Source: Ottelia alismoides
Lineage: Eukaryota; Streptophyta; Magnoliopsida; Alismatales; Hydrocharitaceae
Reading direction: 5' to 3'
Assembly (NCBI GenBank): GCA_037367405.1
Contig: JAZKJV010006041.1
Coordinates: forward strand, 186,001-250,000
Length of the DNA stretch: 64,000 nt
Shown: in pieces, positions 22,740-34,098 of the stretch
Position numbering within the stretch: position 1 is the first letter of the stretch
Layout: every line of letters starts with the position of its first letter
The notes under the pieces: generated by a model
The model's input: the letters and a program-made list of their open reading frames with translations, nothing else
Told to the model about the DNA's origin: nothing
Database searches by the model: none
Translations under genes and position numbers: made by a program

Positions 22740-23696
22740 TATACTGTGTATATATTTTACCCATAGCTCGTACTTCCGCGTAAGTATATATGTATTTACG
22801 GGGTGGGTAACTAACTTAAAAAAACAACAAAAAAATGATAAAAAAAGTTTTGCTACTAACACTGACTGTGTCCAGCTAATTTTTTTGAAAAAAGGCTTCT
22901 TATTCATAAAAAAACTTTTTCAAAAAAAATAAAAAATAAATTAATTAAAAAAATTGTGTCTGCATTTCACACACATGCACTTCATCCAGCATTACATTCA
23001 TTTGCATTTGTGAAAAGCCCTTAGGTTCTGAACCGAGTTATGAGCAGAAACCGAGAGTGGTCTGGACTTGACCTTAATTCACCTAAATTTCAGAGGAACT
23101 TCACTGAGAAATAGGATTTTAGAAGCTTCAGGTCTTTGACTTAATTCTTCGATTCCACATGACAATATGTAGCGTTTGACTCTTAGTGTCTAACATGGTC
23201 TCTTCCTTCTGAGTACGACTCTGAAATTGGGAATTAAGTTGTACTCTCGCACTATGCACTTAGCTCAATTCAGACGGGGTGTTGGAAGATTGTGTGGGTT
23301 TCTTTTCTGGTAGCGTGGAAATCTGAAGACCAGAGTACATGTTGAAATAAAGCTTCGGAAAAGGGATGGATGGCTGGGCATAATTTTTTCTAAGACCTCA
23401 AAACATGTACGGAAAAAAAGATTCTATATCCGTAGGGGCATAACAAGATCCAAGTAAAGCTACCAAAAATCCAAATACAAAGAAGTCTACTACCAAATAA
23501 ACATTTGATCAAAAAGGTTCAAGCTTCAAGAAAACCTGCAGATCTTGGTGGAGACTTGGCTAAACTGGACGGCTTCACAAGGATAGGTGACTACACTAGC
23601 CACCCTCTAGTTCTTTTCTCCTTCTTCTAACTTCTCCCTCTATTCGATTATGAACACAGCGCGACAGACCTTAGAAGGAAAATACCTGACTCTCCG
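22740..23696 (+). other. 3' untranslated interior of the outer element, left part
   Basis: Noncoding, AT-rich. It has post-gag phrases shared with 1-904. It is interrupted at 23701 by the family Z insertion and resumes at 32110. Confidence 0.6.
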
Positions 23697-23701
23697 AGGA
23701 C
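23697..23701. repeat. left target-site duplication AGGAC of the family Z element
   Basis: AGGAC directly precedes the LTR and recurs at 32105-32109 directly after the second LTR. Confidence 0.92.
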
Positions 23702-24041
23702 TGATGAATCTCGTATTCATCACGCTAAAAGCTGCTAATTAAAACCCCTGCTTAATCAATCCAATAAAAATACCCTTTAATTCTTTATTATTATCATGTA
23801 TCATATTGCATGTATTTTACCCATAATTTACTGTATTTAATATCTTTTATTTTTCTCGTAATTATTTTATCCTCAAAAACCTCTAAATATTAGATAGAAT
23901 AAATGTCTATAAATCACTGACCCTTAAAAAGATAAAAAATACAAAAACATCTCAAAACCACAAAATCGGTATTTTTATCCCCTTAAAAATACCCCCAAAA
24001 ATACGTTTTGTACAAATGACCTCTTTTGGCTTTTTGACCAA

Positions 24042-24082
24042 CATGAAAGTTGTAGATCTCGTCGAGACGAGCAACTTTCATG
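24042..24082. promoter_or_regulatory. AAAGTTG stem-loop in the Z 5' LTR
   Basis: Perfect 11-bp arms: CATGAAAGTTG (24042-24052) and CAACTTTCATG (24072-24082), around a core with TCTCGTCGAGA. Confidence 0.75.
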
Positions 24083-24160
24083 TTTTGACTTTTTCCTAAT
24101 TCGGCATCTACCTATTTCTTTTGTAATTTTCTTTGTATTTTTATTTGATTTTCTCTGATT

Positions 24161-24197
24161 GGGCCACGTGGCGCTCTCTAGAGCCGCCACGTGGCCC
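24161..24197. promoter_or_regulatory. G-box palindrome in the Z 5' LTR
   Basis: GGGCCACGTGGCG and its reverse complement form about 16 bp of stem with one bulge. The second copy is at 29605-29641. Its position relative to the AAAGTTG hairpin (about 110-120 bp downstream) is the same as in family Y. Confidence 0.75.
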
Positions 24198-24845
24198 GCT
24201 TCTTCTCACGACACCCGGTGGCCTCCTGGACCGTTGGATCCTCTTAGCCTGCCTCCATCTCACTCGTTGGACCCTGCTCCATTTTCCACCGTCCGATCTA
24301 ACTCCCAGATCAGATCTGAGCCACCCACTTACGCCTTATCCACATCCCTCCGATCTCATCCTCATCCTACGCATCTCAACGCGCCACATCGCATCTTCAC
24401 ACCAGCCGTCAGATCTTCAAACCATCCAACACCTCTCCATGCTCCACGTCACCCGGCTATCTCCCACCGTTGGATCTCTCCCATCGCCCGATCTTAGCCA
24501 TTCATATCCGCTCCGTTGCCAGCCGTTCGATCAGAACATAAGGATCTGATCACAACCCTCCGCCGCTCTCCCATCCCAGCTGTTGGATCACGAGATCCAA
24601 CGGTCAGGAGGTCGTCTCCTACCTCCGAAGCCCCCGTTCCCAGGTGTTACGAATCTCGCGCGCACACCTCCCCCTTCCATTTTTGGAAGGCTCCTCGGAC
24701 CTCCCTTCCTCGTCGTAACACCACCAGCACCTTCCCCGTACTTCCGCCATCCTCGCGCCACCATCAACACCCATCACCATTACTCCCTCATTGAAACCTC
24801 GCCCATCGAAAACCCCCAACTACCACGTAACCCCCGTTCTTCCTC

Positions 24846-24853
24846 CGCCTATT
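24846..24853 (+). promoter_or_regulatory. putative TATA box of the family Z LTR
   Basis: A CCTATTTAA motif in the GC-rich island, conserved in the other LTR near 30292. The initiation site is inferred. Confidence 0.45.
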
Positions 24854-25819
24854 TAACACCCTCCTCTGCCACCGTAGCACGGCATCCACCATTATTGGGT
24901 CTTCACCTAGCTTCCTCCGCCCCTCCGGTGACAGCGGAGGGGAAGAATGTCGAGGCGATGATGGTGCTGATCCGATGTCGACCCGCAACGCCTCCATCGC
25001 GTATCGGTGATCTCCGGACACCACTGAGCTCCGAGGACACAGCTGGCCTCACGGGGCGACAACCGGAGGCTCCCATGGAGCCTCAGCCCAAGCTACTTCA
25101 GCCGCCATTCGCCTCGCTCCGGCGAGGAAATTTATCCCTCTACTTCTCCTAATTTTCCGACCACCTCCATCATCGCTCACCACCATCTGACAAGGCTCCC
25201 ACCTTCGCAAGCTCACCCGCATCTTCGCCCACTTTCCTCCTTCCTCCAGAACCCCTTCGCGTTTCGAATCAACTCCTTCGTCTTCACGGCGGAGGAAACC
25301 CCTGAGCCACCATCTTCTTCGCCTTCGCCCGGCTCCCATCTCATCTCATCTCACCTCGCTCACACTCACACTCGCTTCGGCTACATCTAACGCTTGCAGG
25401 AACCTTCAATGGCCGGAGCCAGCATCGGCATTTCTTCGAGGCCTTCTTCTCCGGCGAAGCTTCATCAACATCCACGTCCGACCCGCCTCGTAGCCTCGCA
25501 ACGCTTCCCAGATCTTCGCCAGCCACCCAGCTGTCTTCCCCGACCTTCAGAAGCTGATAGATACGGCGGTGGAGCGAATGGCAAGTCGTCGGAGCCCTGC
25601 CCTCTCCGGTGACCTGTAGAGGAGGATGACGTACAGTTGCCGTCCGATCAGATGGATCAGACGACCCAGATGATGACACGTGGTGGACCCGAGCCTCTTC
25701 CCTGACCTACAGGCTCGGGTCATCTGAACCGCGAGCCGAACCTCCATAAGAAGCCACGTGTCCCAAGCCTGAAGCCTCCTCCCGAGCCTGGGCCCTCACA
25801 TGCACCGCACGTGAGGCTT

Positions 25820-26100
25820 GGATAATTTGCACAAAGGGCCCTAGAAGAATTGATATTTGCATTTTGGTCCCTAGGCACGTGCCTTACATGCGTGCTTGGG
25901 TATTTTACAGAGAGCCCCTCTAAGGTTTCAGAAATTGCAAAAAGGCCCCTGCGCGCAATGGAAAAATTACAAAATGGCCCAGGCAGTTTTTGGTAATTGC
26001 ATTTAGGTCCCTCTTGGGACCTAAATGCAATTTTTATCCCTTTATTTTATTGCATTTTATTACAATTTAGCCCTTGCACTGTTTTTAACATAACTTGAGC
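25820..26100 (+). repeat. TTTGCA...CCCCT unit array (family Z 5' LTR)
   Basis: About seven ~30-bp units in series, of the form 'atttgca' or 'aattgca', 'aaaaggcccc' or 'ttaggtccct', run from 25825 to 26080. The other LTR carries the same array at 31265-31530. Confidence 0.65.
25995..26032. repeat. perfect 17-bp hairpin in the Z LTR
   Basis: Arms 25995-26011 and 26016-26032 are exact reverse complements around TCTT. The identical hairpin is at 31437-31474 in the other LTR, despite general divergence between the copies. Confidence 0.88.
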
Positions 26101-26678
26101 ATCATAGGTCCAAATTGCATGATTTTAGTGTCGTTTTGATCCTTGTTTTGTCCTCTACATTTTAGTATGCTTAATTGTCTCATTTACCACTGTTTTAATT
26201 GAAGTGAATTTCTAAGCAAAAAATGGGACCCTGCTCTCCTTGTCTTGCTTGGATTTGATGACCACTTATTAATGTGATGATTAAATTGACACTGATGTCA
26301 TTTCTATTTTATTGCTCGCATTATTAGGGCATAATTGTAGGTTTTATTTTGTATATACACTATCTTGCATATTTGCTCATGCATCACCTTAGCTTGCATA
26401 AAAATCAATTAAAAAAATGCATCCATCTTAGTATTGCATTGTAATTTGCATAATTCTTCATATGGACCTGAAATTGGAATTAACTCATATTATGCTTCAC
26501 GAATCGAAATTCGATAACAATATTAGGCAGCTGTGTCCCTGTGTTCAACCTTGGTAGACTTGCCAAGTTAAAATTTTCCACAGCATTCAAAGACTGTGAT
26601 TTTTGCTGAACCAAATTCGCCTCCTGTACTACGACATTATTTCACATTCTTATAGAGGTGAATTTGACGTTCATCAAT

Positions 26679-26697
26679 TGGCGCCGTTGCTGGGGAT
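26679..26697 (+). promoter_or_regulatory. primer binding site, tRNA-Asp type (family Z)
   Basis: TGGCGCCGTTGCTGGGGAT, two bases after the LTR, matches the 3' end complement of plant tRNA-Asp with one mismatch in the first 18 bases. Confidence 0.92.
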
Positions 26698-27202
26698 ACG
26701 ACTTTGCTTAAATTTTGAATTTTGATTTTTTTGTCGATTAGTTTCATTTTTGTAGGTCCTCATTTCATGCATAATTTTTTTTGCATCATAACTGCTGATT
26801 TAATTTCTCGGTATGGCTAACTTTTCTCTTTTGTGGCAGGGCCCATGATGATTGAGGACGCTTGATCCTCATGGAGGCGCGAAGTCGGGAGCTTCCGCTG
26901 AAAAGGCCGCAAAAGAATTCAGGAAGAAATTATAGGAGTTTAAGATCAGACAGCCTGCATTGCATATTGTAAAAAAAAACTTGCATCTGCATATTTATTT
27001 TCAGTTTTGCATGTTGTAAAAAAATAGATCACAGATGATCTACCCCCCCTCATACACACACACCTACACTGCACATGCATCCTCACCCCATCTCCCTTCC
27101 CCCTGTATATTTCTCTCTCTCTCTGTCTCTATCTGTATATTTCACGAACCCCCTCCCCCTCACCCCTGTATCATAGAACACCCTCCCCCCTAATTCAGAC
27201 CT

Positions 27203-27410
27203 TACTTAGGCTATTTGTAGCCTAAGTATAGGGGGGACCTGCCTACTCTCCCCTCCCTCGTTCTGTCTTCTTGTACTTAGGCCAATTTTGGCCTAAGTAT
27301 AGGGGGACCATCCTCCTCAATTCCGCTATATCACCCTATATTTGAACAGAGCCTTGGCTTCATGGCACTTGTGCTATGAGGACATAGCAAAATTTAAGTA
27401 TAGGGGGGTA
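27203..27410 (+). repeat. stem-loop plus polypurine-like modules (family Z interior)
   Basis: Two hairpins with 10-11 bp perfect arms (TACTTAGGCT at 27203 with its complement at 27219; TACTTAGGCCA at 27274 with its complement at 27289) are each followed by TATAGGGGG. A third tract (AAGTATAGGGGGG near 27395) lacks the perfect arms. The modules correspond to those of the outer element at 22376-22735. Confidence 0.82.
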
Positions 27411-29108
27411 TACCGTATATTACTATATATTTACTTTAGCCTTAGCTCGCGTTTTTAAACTTTTTAAATTTTATTTTTCGGGCTGGGTTTTGGTAAACTT
27501 GTGAACTGAGTAAAAATCGTATAAAAATTATTGATTAAAAATTGAGGGATTAATTTTTGTAAATATTCTTTGAATTTTTTTTTGAAAAATTAAAGATCTT
27601 TCTTGGAATCTGACTCTGACTACTAGGCTTAGTAGACATTTTCAGTGAGGGAATCTCGGTCTCCCTTAGCAGAGTGGGTGGTGTAGAGGACATCGTATAT
27701 GGCACCGTCCTCAAGTAACACGGGTCTCGGCCCGTACTTACGCCCATACTGGCTGAGAGTGGATGCTTTTATTTTGAGCCTGGGCCAGTCATTGTCTCTT
27801 CGAGGAATTAAAAAAAATTACTAAACCCATAAAAATCTGTAAAAGACAAAAATCACACCAAAAAAATCACTAACCTAAGGAGTTGGTGTATTCCTGACAC
27901 ATTCACACTCACGCAAGGCTTGAGAATTTTGAGGATACTGGATTTATGTGATCTTGAGAGTCTGAGTTAACATGCCTTAGTCATTAGGGTTTTTAAGACT
28001 TAAATATCCACACTTCCCTGGTTTGAAAGATTTGAGTGCTATATTGCACTCTTCATCTCTACCTTCAAGAAAATATGATCAACACAGTCACTTCCACAAC
28101 TGCATGATTGACGAGTTGAGTTGAGATATCACTTGAGGAACTAGGACCTGAGATTTGAGTTTAGACCCGATCTAAGGATATTCGAGGATGGGATAAAGTT
28201 AATGAAGGCTTTAGAAAACCTGAGTGTCAGCAAAACCCTAGCCAGTATGTGAACAAGATTCATATGCTATCTCTTTGATATTGACCTATGTGCCAGGGTG
28301 TGATAAAACTTAAAGGAAGTTGTTGATCAGTGTGCGCCAACTTTTGGTAAAAGCAGTGGAGCTAGCCAACAAAAGAAATGAAATATATAAAAAAAAGCTC
28401 TGATTATCAAAGTCAAATAAAAAATGAGTTTCCACCAATGGCGAGCGCTCCCAAACATTTTCAAAGTGTCCACTTGGACCAAGTGCTAATTAGGACCATG
28501 GAGTCGGGCTAACACCACAAAAAGGGCCCTGCATCGTAAGCGATACAAGTCTGGGTGTCGAAGGTATCTTAGATACTCAGAAAAGACACACCCCGGTATA
28601 CTCCCAGAAAAACAAGTGCAGACGACTCCAACTCTTTTGACGGACACATTGATCAACAATATAATAATTTACATTTGTTGAGTAAAAAAGGCACACGAGA
28701 GGCCCCTTGTTCCAATGTGAGGGTGAGAAAAATAGACACAATCCCATTACCTCCATCATCTGGCCGACCATCAACATTTCAAGTCTGACAAACTAATGAG
28801 ATGGTTGACTGAAGCAAGAATAGACTTATTCCCTAGTATTGAGGATTAGGTCTAGAGGAGAGTCTTTGGGACTGGAACTTTGAGTGATGTATCGACTCGG
28901 CTCTCATATTGCAGTACACTAAATGTCATATCTTTATATTATATGTACAAAAAGAGAGTCTGATAATCAGAGAAGTTGGATTCCTTCTGATTAAGGCTTG
29001 GATAGACCCGGAATTTTAGGACCACTTAGGTCAAGGGTCTTCGAAAGATCAAGCCTTGAAAATTTCACGCGCACTGTCAGGAATTAATCCGACTCCTTCA
29101 TTCTTTAG
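27411..29108 (+). other. noncoding interior of the family Z element
   Basis: It holds the ~125-bp block shared with the outer element's leader (27641-27765). Otherwise it is AT-rich sequence with no domain. The few short ORFs (27550-27747 minus, 28577-28777 minus) have no recognisable content. Confidence 0.65.
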
Positions 29109-29144
29109 ATGCTCGAGGACGAGCATGGTTTTAGTATAGGGGTA
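29109..29144 (+). other. stem-loop plus polypurine tract of the family Z element
   Basis: ATGCTCG (29109-29115) and CGAGCAT (29120-29126) around AGGA, then AGTATAGGGGTA ending at the LTR start. Confidence 0.88.
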
Positions 29145-32104
29145 TGATGAATCTCGTATTCATCATGCTAAAAGCCACTAATTAAAACCCCTGCTTATTC
29201 AATCCAATAAAAATACCCTTTAATTCTTTATTATTATCATGTATCATATTGTGTGTATTTTACCCATAATTTATTGTATTTAATATCCTTTATTTTTCTT
29301 GTAATTATTTTATCCTCAAAACCCCTAAAAATTAGATAGAATAATTGTCTATAAATCAGTGACCCTTAAAAAGATAAAAAAATACAAAAACATCTCAAAA
29401 CCACAAAATCGGTATTTTTATCCTCTTCAAAATACCCCCAAAAATACGTTTTGTACAAATGACCTCTTTTGGCTTTTTGACCAACAAGAAAGTTGTAAAT
29501 CTCATCGAAACGAGCAACTTTCATGTTTTGAGTTTTTCCTAATTCAGCCTCTACCTATTTTCTTTGTAATTTTGCTTTGTATTTTTATTTGATTTTCTCT
29601 GATTGGGCCACGTGGCGCTCTCTGGATCCGCCACGTGGCCCGCTTCTTCTCACGACACCCGGCGGCCTCCTAGGCCGTTGGATCATCTTAGCCCGCCTCC
29701 ATATCACCCGTTGGACCGCGTTCCATCTTCCACCGTTCGATCTAACTCCCAGATCAGATCTGAGCCACCCACTTACGCCTCATCCACGACCCTCCGATCT
29801 CATCCTCATCCTACGCATCTTAATGTGCCACGTCACATATTCACACCAGCCGTCAGATCTTCAAACCATCCAATGCCTCTCCATGCTCTACGTCACCCTG
29901 CTATCTCCCACCGTTGGATCTCTCCCATCGCCCGATCTTAGCCATTCACATCCGCTCCGTTGCCGGCCGTTCGATCAGATCCTATGGATCTGATCACAAC
30001 CCTTCGCCGCTCTCCCATCCCAGCCGTTGGATCACGAGATCCAACAGTCAGGAGGTCGTCTCCTACCTCTGAAGCCCTCGTTCCCAGGAGTTACGAATCT
30101 CGCGTGCGTACCTCCCCCTTCCATTTTTGGAAGGCTCCTCGGACCTCCCTTCCTCGTCGTAACGCCACCAACACCTTCCCCGTACTTCCGCCATCCTCGC
30201 ACGACTATCAACACCCATCACCGTTACTCCCTCATTGAAACCTCACCCATCGAAAACCCCCGACTACCACATAACCCCCGTTCTTCCTCCGCCTATTTAA
30301 CCCCCTCCTCCACCACCGTAGCATCGCATCCACCATTATTGGGTCTTCACCTAGCTTCCTCCGCCCCTCCGGTGACAGCGGAGGGGCGGAATGTCGAGGC
30401 GACGATGGTGATGATCTGGTGTCGACCCGCGGCACCTCCGCCGTGTATCGGTGATATCCGGACACCACTGAGCTACGAGGACACAACAGGCCTCACGGGG
30501 CGACGACCGGAGGCTCCCATGGAGCCTCAGCCCAAGCTACTTCAGCCTCCATTCGCCTCGCTCCGGCGAGGAAATTTATCCCTCTACTTCTCCTAATTTT
30601 CCGTCCTCCTCCATCATCGCTCACCACCATCTGACAAGGCTCCCACCTTTGCAAGCTCACCCGCATCTTCGCCCACTTTCCTCCTTCCTCCAGAACTCCT
30701 TCGCATTTCGAATCAACTCCTTCGTCTTCACGGCGGAGGAAACCCCTGAGCCACCATCTTCTTCGCCTTCGCCCGGCTCCCATCTCATCTCATCTCACCT
30801 CGCACACACTCACACTCGCTTCGGCTACATCTAACGCTTGCAGGAACCTTCAATGGCCGAAGCCAGCATCGGCGTTTCTTCGAGGCCTTCTTCTCTGGCG
30901 AAGCTTCATCAACATCCACCTCCGACCCGCCTCGGAGCCTTGCAACGCTTCCCAGATCTTCGCCAGCCACCCAGCTGTCTTCCTCGACCTTCAGAAGCTG
31001 ATAGATACAACGGTGGAGCGAATGGCAGGTCGTCGGAGCCCCATCCTCTCCGTGACCTGCGGAGGAGGACGACATACAGTTGCCGTCCGATCAGATGGAT
31101 CGGACAGCCCAGATGATGACACGTGGTGGACCGGAGCCTCTTCCCCGACCTACAGGCTCGGGTCATCCGAACCTCGAGCCGAACCTCCATAAGAAGCCAC
31201 GTGTCCCAAGCCTGAAGCCTCCTCCCGAGCCTGGGCCCTCACGTGCACCGCACGTGAGGCTTGGGTAATATGCACGAAGGACCTTGGAAGAATTGATATT
31301 TGCATTTTGGTCCCCAGGCACGTGCCTCACGTGCGTGCTTGGGTATTTTACAGAGAGCCCCTCCAAGGTTTCAGAAATTGAAAAAGGTCCCTGCGCGAAA
31401 TGGAAAAATTTAAAAATGGCCCAGGCGGTTTTTGGTAATTGCATTTAGGTCCCTCTTGGGACCTAAATGCAATTTTTATCCCTTTTATTTATTGCATTTT
31501 TATTACAATTATGCCCTTGCACTGTTTTTAGCATAACTTGAGCATCATAGGCCCAAATTGCATGATTTAGTGTCGTTTTGATCCTTGTTTTGTCCTTTAC
31601 ATTTTAGCATGCTTAATCTGTTTTAATTGAAGTGAATTTTTAAGCGAAAAATGGGACCCTGCTCTCCTTGTCTTGCTTGGATTTGATGACCACTTTTTAA
31701 TGTGATGATTAAATTGACACTGATTTCATTTCTATTTTATTGCTCGCTTTTTTAGGGTATAATTGTAGGCTTTATTCTGTATATACATTATCTTGCATAT
31801 TTGCTCATGCATCACGTTAACTTGCATAAAAATCAATTAAAAAAATGCATCCATCTTAGTATTGCATTGTAATTTGCATAATTCTTCATATAGACCTGAA
31901 ATTGGAATTAACTCATATTGTGCTTCACGAATCGAAATTCGATAACAATATTAGGCAGTCGTGTCCCTGTGTTCGACCTTGGTAGACTTGCCAAGTTAAA
32001 ATTTTCCACAACATTCAAATACTGTGGTTTTTGCTGAACCAAATTCACCTCCTGTACTACGACATTATTTCACATTCTTATAGAGGTGAATTTGACGTTC
32101 ATCA
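29145..32104 (+). mobile_element. 3' LTR of the family Z element
   Basis: TGATGAATCTCGTATTC ... GACGTTCATCA, 2960 bp, with the same landmarks as the 5' copy: AAAGTTG hairpin 29485-29525 with one arm mutated, G-box palindrome 29605-29641, 17-bp hairpin 31437-31474, U5 motif GTTCGACC near 31970. It is followed by AGGAC at 32105. Confidence 0.94.
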
Positions 32105-32438
32105 AGGACTTGTTACTTGAGAGGAGGTTTGCATGGTAGTCCGGCATTATGGATAGGAAGAGCTAAAACATTTCACACACATGGGGGTATGCTTTGGGAA
32201 GAGGATCGATCTAAGATGACTTCTGAGCCGAAATTGTGACAACGATGTGTAGAACTTAAAGGATGTTGATTTTAAAATCCTAAGTCTCACAGAAGTTTCG
32301 CCACACTAATAATACAAAGGTTAGGTCTAGTTTCATTTTCACCTTTTGCTCATGGTCTTGGTATGGAACCCAATCTCATTTCACCTCATTGCATTGCTTT
32401 TGATGCTCAGGGATGAGCATGGTTTAAGTATAGGGGGA
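32105..32438 (+). other. right target duplication of Z, then end of the outer element interior with its polypurine tract
   Basis: AGGAC at 32105-32109, then noncoding interior of the outer element. The stem-loop ATGCTCA (32403-32409) / TGAGCAT (32414-32420) is followed by AGTATAGGGGGA (32428-32438), directly before the 3' LTR. Confidence 0.86.
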
Positions 32439-34098
32439 TGATGAATCTCAGATTCATCACTCTAAAAGTCATTAATTAAGCTTTAATCCCTAAAAATCAT
32501 TGGTCTTTCTTCATTTATTATGCATAATTAGCATTCATGCATGTTTTGATAAGAATGGTATTTATCACTTATTATTGTACAAAATAAGAAGCCAAAAATC
32601 CTAGCCAAAATGACATGTAAATTAGCCTAACTTTCCTGATTTTTAACTAATTCATGCTATCTCCAATTGACCCAAAATCACCTCCACTGTGTACATATTA
32701 CTAACAAGAATAAAAAAATACAAAAAAATCACTAACTAAATAAGTGGACCAAAAACAAATCCTAGTTCTAGGATTTTCAAACTAAAACCTCGATATCTCC
32801 CTCATCCAGTGTCCGATTTGATCCTACTCACTTGAACTATTGTACATTCAACTACCTTAAAAACAAGACCAAGTTCAAGTGAATCGGAGCTCATATGTGA
32901 AAGTTGGTTTTGAGCCTCTTTTGTACATTTTATATTTTAGCGGTTTTTTACTTATTATTTTATGTACATAATTGAATCATTTTATTTTATTTCTTTTTCA
33001 TTTGTCTTCTTTGATAAAAGTTTTATTAAAATGCGTAAAAATCCAAATCCAAACTAAGCTTGAAATTAAAGAAACTAATTGAGTCAGAGTCTTCACTAAT
33101 TGTCTGTACAAAAATCGTCTTTTTCGTGTTTTATTTCTTCTTTTCTTAATTAATAAAATCCAAAAAATTAGATTAATGAGTAAATATTTATCTTTGAGTT
33201 TATCCTATTTTTTCAGATTTTTACATGGTATAAAAATGATAAAAAATTTAAAACCCAAAAATCAAGGTGTTTTATGTACAGAGTACCCCAAAAATTTCAC
33301 TTTGTGCAAATGATCTATTTTGGTTTTGGTTCACGAAAGTTATAGTCGAGCAACTTTTGTGATGAAAAATTTTCGATCCGAGGTCGTTTGTTATTTCTTT
33401 TCTATTTTTCTTTGTATTTATTTCTCAATTTTCTAGGGCTGACACGTGGCATCTCCTGGAGCTGCCACATGTCACCCATTTTTGCCTTATTTATATTTCA
33501 TTTTTTATAAAAAAATTAAAAAAATAAAAAAATAAAAAATATAGAAAACCCATGCACGTGCTGCACACGTGCCTCCACCGCACGCGCCCAGCACATGCTG
33601 TCCTCTTTCCCCTTTCCATCTGAGGATGCGTCGCCCTCCACCGTCCCCCAAATCACTGGCCGCCGGCCATAGCAGCCGCACCCGACCGCCTCGCCTGTGG
33701 ATCTCGCCTGCACCGTACCCGATCTTCCTTTCCATCTACGACAGACACCGCCCTGTCAATATCGTCGATCCCCTTCCAAAATTAGCGCCACCCCCGTCCT
33801 TCGCCAATCTAACACCCTCCGATCAATCACCATATCTTCTAGCCACGCTGCACCTCCAATCAACCTTCATCCGATCTCCTTCCATCGCCGGTCGTCCTCG
33901 CATCCCCTATTTAAGCGACCTTCACTTCCTCGTCTTGCCCATCCGTCGATTAACACATCTCAAGGGTTGGCGCTTCCCCGGTGGTGACGACACCATGTAA
34001 CACCTCCTCCCTTGAAGGTCGAGAGAGATCCGGGGGTTCTCCCTCATTGCATCACGGCGAGCACGCCTTCGCTGTTACTGCCTTGCTCTGGTCCTCGT
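32439..34098 (+). mobile_element. 3' LTR of the outer element, left part (split by gypsy)
   Basis: TGATGAATCTCAGATTC start, homologous throughout to 14358-16030. The G-box palindrome (33441-33473) and AAAGTTG hairpin (33332-33361) are both damaged. It is interrupted after CTCGT (34094-34098), which is the gypsy target duplication. Confidence 0.92.
34094..34098. repeat. left target-site duplication CTCGT of the gypsy element
   Basis: CTCGT precedes the LTR and recurs at 45061-45065 after the second LTR. Confidence 0.96.

Larger units (their letters stand above)
23702..26676 (+). mobile_element. 5' LTR of the family Z element
   Basis: TGATGAATCTCGTATTC ... GACGTTCATCA, 2975 bp. It contains the AAAGTTG hairpin (24042-24082), the G-box palindrome (24161-24197), a TATA-like TATTTAAC at 24846, and a GC-rich island from 24160 to about 25820. 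The unit array is at 25820-26100 and a perfect 17-bp hairpin at 25995-26032. Paired ORFs in this and the other LTR (24133-24549 with 29577-29993; 24583-25152 with 30027-30596) are duplicate LTR sequence, not genes. Confidence 0.94.
23702..32104 (+). mobile_element. nested non-autonomous LTR element, family Z (LARD-like)
   Basis: 8.4-kb element with AGGAC duplications, LTRs 23702-26676 and 29145-32104, a well-kept tRNA-Asp primer site (26679), polypurine tract ending at 29144, and a ~2.5-kb interior with no recognisable gag, protease, polymerase or integrase. Long LTRs around a short noncoding interior fit the LARD class (large retrotransposon derivatives). The LTRs look ~5-7% diverged by eye, so it is younger than its host element. 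A further Z LTR lies inverted at the right edge of the window. Confidence 0.93.

Noticed and set aside
24583..25152. 189-codon ORF repeated at 30027-30596
   Set aside because: The two copies are the two LTRs of one element. Conservation of the frame is explained by recent LTR identity, and the product is Pro/Ser/Arg low complexity.
25820..26100. CRISPR-like array from regularly spaced repeats
   Set aside because: The units are degenerate with no uniform spacers, in a eukaryotic LTR. They are described instead as a TTTGCA...CCCCT array.
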